Assembly (NCBI GenBank): GCA_033675265.1
Contig: JAUJYZ010000355.1
Coordinates: forward strand, 1-64,000
Length of the DNA: 64,000 nt
Direction: 5' to 3'
Source: Actinostola sp. cb2023
Lineage: Eukaryota; Cnidaria; Anthozoa; Actiniaria; Actinostolidae
Below, piece after piece: positions 57,664 to 64,000 of this stretch (its first letter is position 1; each line of letters opens with the position of its first letter). The position numbers were made by a program, and so were the translations under genes. Below the pieces are notes generated by a model. The model searched no databases. It worked only from the letters and a program-made list of their open reading frames with translations, and was not told the DNA's origin.

Positions 57664-58139
57664 AGATTTGGAATGCACGACGATGCATATCCTTTTCCCC
57701 GAATTTAACGATGCCATCAACAACCTTTCAATAGCTGATATTACAATTACACTCCAATAACTTGTAACAATTGATTCAGGTGGAGACGTTCGGGCTGTTC
57801 GGGGTCGTTTGAGTGTAATAATGATGTTGATTATTGTTTATTGTCCGGTGTACAGTCGTGCACATTTGCTTATCAGTGTAAAAATTCATCGATCAGTGGC
57901 GCGAGCCGGGGGGCGGATACCCTGGGTACCAGAGGCCGAGAGGGGACCGGGAGAGGTTACATACATACATACATACATACATGGTTTATTTGTTTCTGCA
58001 GGTTTGTTTACATCGTTCGCCGTCTCTCTTTTCCCCAACCTCTCGCAGCCCCCTCTCGGTCTAGGGAGCAGATGAAGCAGCTCCGTTCGCGCAATCAGCA
58101 CCATGGGTATGTATTAAACCCTGACATTGCCGCGTGGCA
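57664..58139. other. 3' flank of the transposase-like gene
   Basis: Contains an ATAC microsatellite (about 57957-57984) and an inverted pair of AGAGGCCGAGAGGGGACCGG with CCCCTCTCGGTCTAGGGAGC-type sequence (57,930-58,070). No AATAAA directly after the stop was noted. Confidence 0.35.
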
Positions 58140-58141
58140 TA

Positions 58142-58347
58142 GAGTCGTTTTCGTATGAGTGGGAAACCTACGGTACGGAGTTACGGTCACGGTACGGAAT
58201 CGAACACATTGTATTCAACCAATCACAGCGCGCGAAATCATTGCTCAACCAATCAGAATGCTGGATACCGCACGATGATGGCGCGATACCGTCACGGTAC
58301 GGCACGAACCGTACCGTAACTACTTCCCACTCATACGAAAACGACTC
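58142..58347. mobile_element. TA-flanked MITE with GAGTCGTTTTCGTATGAGTG ends
   Basis: TA|GAGTCGTTTTCGTATGAGTG .. CACTCATACGAAAACGACTC|TA, 206 bp, with GGTACGG words at both ends. Confidence 0.85.
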
Positions 58348-58567
58348 TATCAAAGAGTAGCTACTTCAGTCAGTCCTTGCATAAAACTCAAATGTTTCAA
58401 AACGGCTCACATAAAATCAATTGAAATTGACACACATTTTCAGTGAGGATATTTTTGGCTAAACTTTAGATTTGCATAACAATCATATAATCTATTGTAT
58501 TATTTGTTGTTCTCAAAGATTGCCACTACAAGAGCTTGATATAGTGGCTGGGTATTCTAAAATTGCT

Positions 58568-59428
58568 CAATCTATAATTGAGTTTTAACTAGCTCAGAAT
58601 GGGGTTTTTAAACAAATAGATTCGATGAGATTCTGAAATTTTCTTCAAACACTTTGCGTCATTGTGTACATGTGAACTGTACCAGCCGATAGGATGACCA
58701 GAGGGTTTCCAGCTCGAATGTGACCTTTACAACCTCTTAAAGTGCTATCTGACTGTTTGTAGATATTTGTACTATGTGCAAAGTAAAAATATCCAGGATC
58801 TGAAGTGGTTTTGGAATTTCTTCAAGCCGACTGAAGTTTGTTTATCTCCGAGTCATGAATAAATTAGCTCCATGTGAGCGGAAGTCACGCTATAGATTAT
58901 GGATTTTCTTCATAGGAAGGAATTCGAGTTCGACCATGCCATTGCTCATGGTGAATGTTTGATGATGTCACTCTGTAGCTGTGTAATAAAATTATCAAAA
59001 TATGTGGTACCAGAAACATTTTTATACTGTTAAACATGACGTATATTAAGCCAATAGTTTTGGAGCTCTTCAGAGGTGTAATTGAAATGACTCGGAAAAT
59101 CAGACTTTGAACAGATTTGAACATTTTAAACAGTACATACTATACAAGAAGAGTTATTTAGATGTTGTGAGCCGTTTCACTTAAATCGGAGTTTGAAGAC
59201 ATTTGCAATGCTTTCATTCTGTGCATATTTGAGACATTTAATGAAGCGAAAAATCGCACTTTTAATGCAAATTGACGTTTTTACGATTTTCTGAAAAATT
59301 AAAAATCGCAGCAAGGTTTCATTATGATTTTTGAAAATAGTTTATGAAAGGGTACCTTTGGGGTAAATATGAGCGATTCGAAAAAATGGAGGTTGAAATA
59401 ATATTCTCGACGGTAACGGTCAGTCACT
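58568..59428 (-). repeat. Right arm of the long inverted repeat
   Basis: Inverse copy of 50690-51553. Its outer end touches TTAA element B at 59430. Confidence 0.9.
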
Positions 59429-59429
59429 C

Positions 59430-60369
59430 TTAACCCTTTGACTCCCACGGCGCCCGAAACCGCCCGTAAAAATCGATACTGCTTTGAAAAATTCTAACTT
59501 TCTGAATTTTCGTAACATCGATCTCATGACCAGTTATTAGTGACAACTAGATAACTCTTCAAATTTTAACTTCAAGTAAACTGACTTACAGGTCCGATTT
59601 CTGGGCATTAGTTCAATTTGTTTTTCATAGAAATCAAAAATGCGCGTTTTTGACGCAATTTCACACCTCGAAAATGAACGACATTGACTTGGAATTTCTT
59701 CCAAAATACATCCTTGCAAAACTCGTTGAACAATAGCCATTTCCTTAGGACCACTTGCGCAAACACGTGTTTTCCTTCTGCACACCCGAAAAGGATGCCG
59801 GGAACATACGGGAATTTTTGACAGCAAGCATCCCGCCCTTTCCGTTTTTTAAAACTTTTTTTAAGAGTGTTGAGCCACTGTCCTGCAGGCAAAATATTGC
59901 ACCGGTTGCATTCTTTGCAAGTCCGAAGTCGCCAAAAATGCCTTTGTAAGCCCTGGAATCCACCACAGAATGACCAGAGAGACGATTTCACTTTGAGTCC
60001 GCCATTTTGGAAAATCTCAACGAGCTGCCGAAATGTCGTCGTCAATTCGTATCTTACTCCTGATTTCTTCCAGGAGAACAGTCTCTACCATGCCAGTCAA
60101 GCTTAATGATGCTGTTCTGGAGGCTTCTGTGGTGAATAATGGCTATAAAACGCTCTAAAATGCAAAATTGGCCTTTTTGAGGTAGAAAGACCAGCCCCGA
60201 TGAGCTCCAAAGAAGAAAGGCAGCACACGTGAGAACCTGAGCCCATGGGCTTTCAGAACTGTCAAGATTTCCATGGAAACCCCTTATATGGAATCGAAAT
60301 TTTCTATGGCATGATTAGGTCCCGAAAATCGCTAAAAACCTAAAAAATCTCTGGGTGTCAAAGGATTAA
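59430..60369. mobile_element. TTAA-flanked piggyBac-like non-autonomous element (B)
   Basis: TTAACCCTTTGACTCCCACG .. GGGTGTCAAAGGATTAA. The interior is related to element A in opposite orientation (GCAAGTCCGAAGTCGCCAAA, CGATCTCATGACCAGTTATT). A 145-codon minus-strand frame has no domain. It starts 1 bp after the right arm of the 8.7-kb element. Confidence 0.65.
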
Positions 60370-60768
60370 TATGCACGATGTAGATGTTATGTCATCTGTA
60401 ATTTAGTTTTGTTAAAAAGTATAATATATGTGTTTTGTTTTGTCAAATTTACTGAACATATTTTTTTCAAATTTATGAGACAGCACAAAAATTGAGATTT
60501 ATCTTAGTTTAAAGCCTGCGTTATGCTTGCTTAATACAGTCTTTAAACTACTTTACATCACCTTTACTTTTCGTAAAGTTTAGCTTTACGCCCACTTTTC
60601 ATGATCACGTAAAGTCAATGTAAAGAAACACATAACGCTACCTTTACGTAACTGATAAAGCACCCTTACAGTTCAAAATTACATCTTCTTTACCGATAGC
60701 ATTTACTCACTGTAAAGTAGTTGATTCCGATGTCTTTAAGCTGAATTTAATCGTCCACTTTTGAACGG
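60370..60768. repeat. Sequence rich in CTTTACG words, likely element end
   Basis: CTTTAC/GTAAAG occurs about a dozen times between 60,540 and 60,720 in both orientations. It looks like the subterminal arrays of other elements here and leads straight into the 53-bp satellite, which may be internal to the same element. Confidence 0.45.
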
Positions 60769-60769
60769 A

Positions 60770-63700
60770 AATGAAGACAATCCGCTATCAAAATGCTAGT
60801 GTTATTTTGAACGTAAATGAGAGCAATCCGATAGCAAAACGCTTGATTTCAGCATTATTTTGAACGTAAATGAGAGCAATCCGATAGCAAAATGCTTGAT
60901 TTCAGCATTATTTTGAACGTAAATGAGAGCAATGCGATAGCAAAACGCTTGATTTCAGCGTTATTTTGAACGTAAATGAGAGCAATCTGATAGCAAAACG
61001 CTTGATTTCAGCGTTATTTTGAACGGAAATGAGAGCAATCCGATAGCAAAACGCTTGATTTCAGCGTTATTTTGAACGGAAATGAGAGCAATCCGATAGC
61101 AAAACGCTTGATTTCAGCGTTATTTTGAACGGAAATGAGAGCAATCCGATAGCAAAACGCTTGATTTCAGCATTATTTTGAACGTAAATGAGAGCAATGC
61201 GATAGCAAAACGCTTGATTTCAGCGTTATTTTGAACGTAAATGAGAGCAATCTGATAGCAAAACGCTTGATTTCAGCGTTATTTTTAACGTAAATGAGAG
61301 CAATCCGATAGCAAAACGCTTGATTTCAGAGTTATTTTTAACGTAAATGAGAGCAATGCGATAGCAAAACGCTTGATTTCAGCATTATTTTGAACGGAAA
61401 TGAGAGCAATCCGATAGCAAAACGCTTGATTTCAGCGTTATTTTGAACGTAAATGAGAGCAATGCGATAGCAAAACGCTTGATTTCAGCGTTATTTTGAA
61501 CGTAAATGAGAGCAATCCGATAGCAAAACGCTTGATTTCAGCATTATTTTGAACGTAAATGAGAGCAATCCGATAGCAAAATGCTTGATTTCAGCATTAT
61601 TTTGAACGTAAATGAGAGCAATGCGATAGCAAAACGCTTGATTTCAGCGTTATTTTGAACGTAAATGAGAGCAATCCGATAGCAAAACGCTTGATTTCAG
61701 CATTATTTTGAACGTAAATGAGAGCAATCCGATAGCAAAATGCTTGATTTCAGCATTATTTTGAACGTAAATGAGAGCAATGCGATAGCAAAACGCTTGA
61801 TTTCAGCGTTATTTTGAACGTAAATGAGAGCAATCTGATAGCAAAACGCTTGATTTCAGCGTTATTTTGAACGGAAATGAGAGCAATCCGATAGCAAAAC
61901 GCTTGATTTCAGCGTTATTTTGAACGTAAATGAGAGCAATCTGATAGCAAAACGCTTGATTTCAGCGTTATTTTGAACGGAAATGAGAGCAATCCGATAG
62001 CAAAACGCTTGATTTCAGCGTTATTTTGAACGTAAATGAGAGCAATGCGATAGCAAAACAAACGCTTGATTTCAGCGTTATTTTGAACGTAAATGAGAGC
62101 AATCTGATAGCAAAATGCTTGATTTCAGCGTTATTTTGAACGGAAATGAGAGCAATCCGATAGCAAAACGCTTGATTTCAGCATTATTTTGAACGGAAAT
62201 GAGAGCAATGCGATAGCAAAACGCTTGATTTCAGCGTTATTTTGAACGTAAATGAGAGCAATCTGATAGCAAAACGCTTGATTTCAGCGTTATTTTGAAC
62301 GGAAATGAGAGCAATCCGATAGCAAAACGCTTGATTTCAGCGTTATTTTGAACGGAAATGAGAGCAATCCGATAGCAAAACGCTTGATTTCAGCGTTATT
62401 TTGAACGGAAATGAGAGCAATGCGATAGCAAAACGCTTGATTTCAGCGTTATTTTGAACGTAAATGAGAGCAATCCGATAGCAAAACGCTTGATTTCAGA
62501 GTTATTTTGAACGTAAATGAGAGCAATGCGATAGCAAAACGCTTGATTTCAGCGTTATTTTGAACGTAAATGAGAGCAATCTGATAGCAAAACGCTTGAT
62601 TTCAGCGTTATTTTGAACGGAAATGAGAGCAATCCGATAGCAAAACGCTTGATTTCAGCGTTATTTTGAACGTAAATGAGAGCAATCCGATAGCAAAACG
62701 CTTGATTTCAGCGTTATTTTGAACGGAAATGAGAGCAATCCGATAGCGAAACGCTTGATTTCAGCGTTATTTTTAACGTAAATGAGAGCAATCCGATAGC
62801 AAAACGCTTGATTTCAGAGTTATTTTGAACGTAAATGAGAGCAATGTGATAGCAAAACGCTTGATTTCAGCATTATTTTGAACGGAAATGAGAGCAATGC
62901 GATAGCAAAACGCTTGATTTCAGTGTTATTTTATTTTGAACGGAAATGAGAGCAATCCGATAGCAAAACGCTTGATTTCAGCGTTATTTTGAACGGAAAT
63001 GAGAGCAATCCGATAGCAAAACGCTTGATTTCAGCGTTATTTTTAACGTAAATGAGAGCAATCCGATAGCAAAACGCTTGATTTCAGAGTTATTTTGAAC
63101 GTAAATGAGAGCAATGCAATAGCAAAACGCTTGATTTCAGTGTTATTTTGAACGGAAATGAGAGCAATCCGATAGCAAAACGCTTGATTTCAGCGTTATT
63201 TTGAACGGAAATGAGAGCAATCCGATAGCGAAACGCTTGATTTCAGCGTTATTTTTAACGTAAATGAGAGCAATCCGATAGCAAAACGCTTGATTTCAGA
63301 GTTATTTTTATTTTGAACGTAAATGAGAGCAATGCAATAGCAAAACGCTTGATTTCAGCGTTATTTTGAACGTAAATGAGAGCAATCCGATAGCAAAACG
63401 CTTGATTTCAGCATTATTTTGAACGTAAATGAGAGCAATGCGATAGCAAAACGCTTGATTTCAGCGTTATTTTGAACGTAAATGAGAGCAATGCGATAGC
63501 AAAACGCTTGATTTCAGCGTTATTTTGAACGTAAATGAGAGCAATCCGATAGCAAAACGCTTGATTTCAGCATTATTTTGAACGTAAATGAGAGCAATCC
63601 GATAGCAAAACGCTTGATTTCAGCATTATTTTGAACGTAAATGAGAGCAATGCGATAGCAAAACGCTTGATTTCAGCGTTATTTTGAACGTAAATGAGAG

Positions 63701-64000
63701 CAATGCGATAGCAAAACGCTTGATTTCAGCGTTATTTTGAACGTAAAAATGAGAGCAATCTGATAGCGTAAAAAACGCTTGATTTCAGCGTTATTTTGAA
63801 CGGAAATGAGAGCAATCCGATAGCAAAACGCTTGATTTCAGCGTTATTTTGAACGTAAATGAGAGCAATCTGATAGCAAAACGCTTGATTTCAGCGTTAT
63901 TTTGAACGGAAATGAGAGCAATCCGATAGCAAAACGCTTGATTTCAGCGTTATTTTGAACGTAAATGAGAGCAATGCGATAGCAAAACAAACGCTTGATT
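60770..64000. repeat. 53-bp satellite array
   Basis: About 61 units of 53 bp (GAACGTAAATGAGAGCAATC, then CGATAGCAAAACGCTTGATT, TCAGCGTTATTTT), continuing past the window end. Variants recur at fixed sites: AACGT/AACGG, CAATCC/CAATGC/CAATCT, and CAGCG/CAGCA/CAGAG. The first unit near 60,765 is the most diverged. No coding sequence. Confidence 0.97.

Larger units (their letters stand above)
50690..59428. mobile_element. 8.7-kb DNA transposon with ~0.86-kb terminal inverted repeats
   Basis: The left arm (50690-51553) and right arm (58568-59428) are near-identical inverse copies with outer ends AGTGACTG..CCGTTACCGTC and inner ends CAATTATAGATTG. They enclose the six-exon gene 51767-57663, whose first codon lies 214 bp inside the left arm. 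The arms do not carry their own paired ends, so they look like the TIRs of a single element. I could not find a target duplication: left flank ..CTTGTT, right flank CTTAACC, the latter already the start of element B. The superfamily is unknown to me. Confidence 0.65.

Noticed and set aside
60770..64000. CRISPR-like array
   Set aside because: The units are contiguous 53-bp repeats without unique spacers, in a eukaryotic setting.

Overview
This is a repeat-dense metazoan window. There is no bacterial gene organisation: coding pieces are short exons with GT..AG borders, and most of the sequence is transposable elements and satellites. The base composition, the frequent TGTACATGTA-type words, a tRNA-derived SINE, and MULE/SWIM and DDE-like proteins of a kind I know from coral genomes suggest an anthozoan cnidarian, probably a stony coral. 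That placement is inference, not proof.

Layout. 1-8.1 kb is a 15-bp satellite (GGGGATAGAAYAGAA), followed by a GGAGT pentamer block. 8.3-18.4 kb holds three phase-compatible minus-strand exons of a Ser/Glu- and Lys-rich nucleolar-phosphoprotein-like gene, with 123-bp coding repeats and introns full of elements. 19-29 kb is a mosaic of piggyBac-like TTAA elements, AATT-ended relatives, foldback elements and a 3.7-kb TA-flanked element carrying two exons of a paired-type helix-turn-helix transposase. 31-41.5 kb is nested transposons: a TTA-flanked element with a second element inside it; a three-level nest at 33.8-37.9 kb; and a large palindromic element at 38.8-41.5 kb split by a 1.4-kb insertion. 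Two of these share CACAGG...CCC termini and 7-bp target duplications. Arrays of tiny hairpins with covarying stems lie at 35.8-36.0 and 37.9-38.0 kb.

41.7-49.2 kb (minus) is a multi-exon MULE transposase-derived gene with a SWIM-type zinc finger, two frameshifts and a substituted first catalytic Asp. One of its introns holds a small secreted 17-residue-repeat ORF. 49.88-50.58 kb is a non-autonomous element with a 6-bp target duplication.

50.69-59.43 kb is the most interesting unit: two ~0.86-kb inverted arms enclosing a six-exon plus-strand gene (51,767-57,663) for a ~1,168-residue zinc-binding, transposase-like protein, interrupted by one in-frame TAG. It looks like a complete, slightly damaged DNA transposon of a family I cannot name. 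60.8 kb to the window end is a 53-bp satellite with higher-order structure.

The genes do not form a pathway. Nearly all recognisable coding sequence is transposon-derived; the exceptions are the nucleolar-like gene and possibly the secreted repeat ORF.
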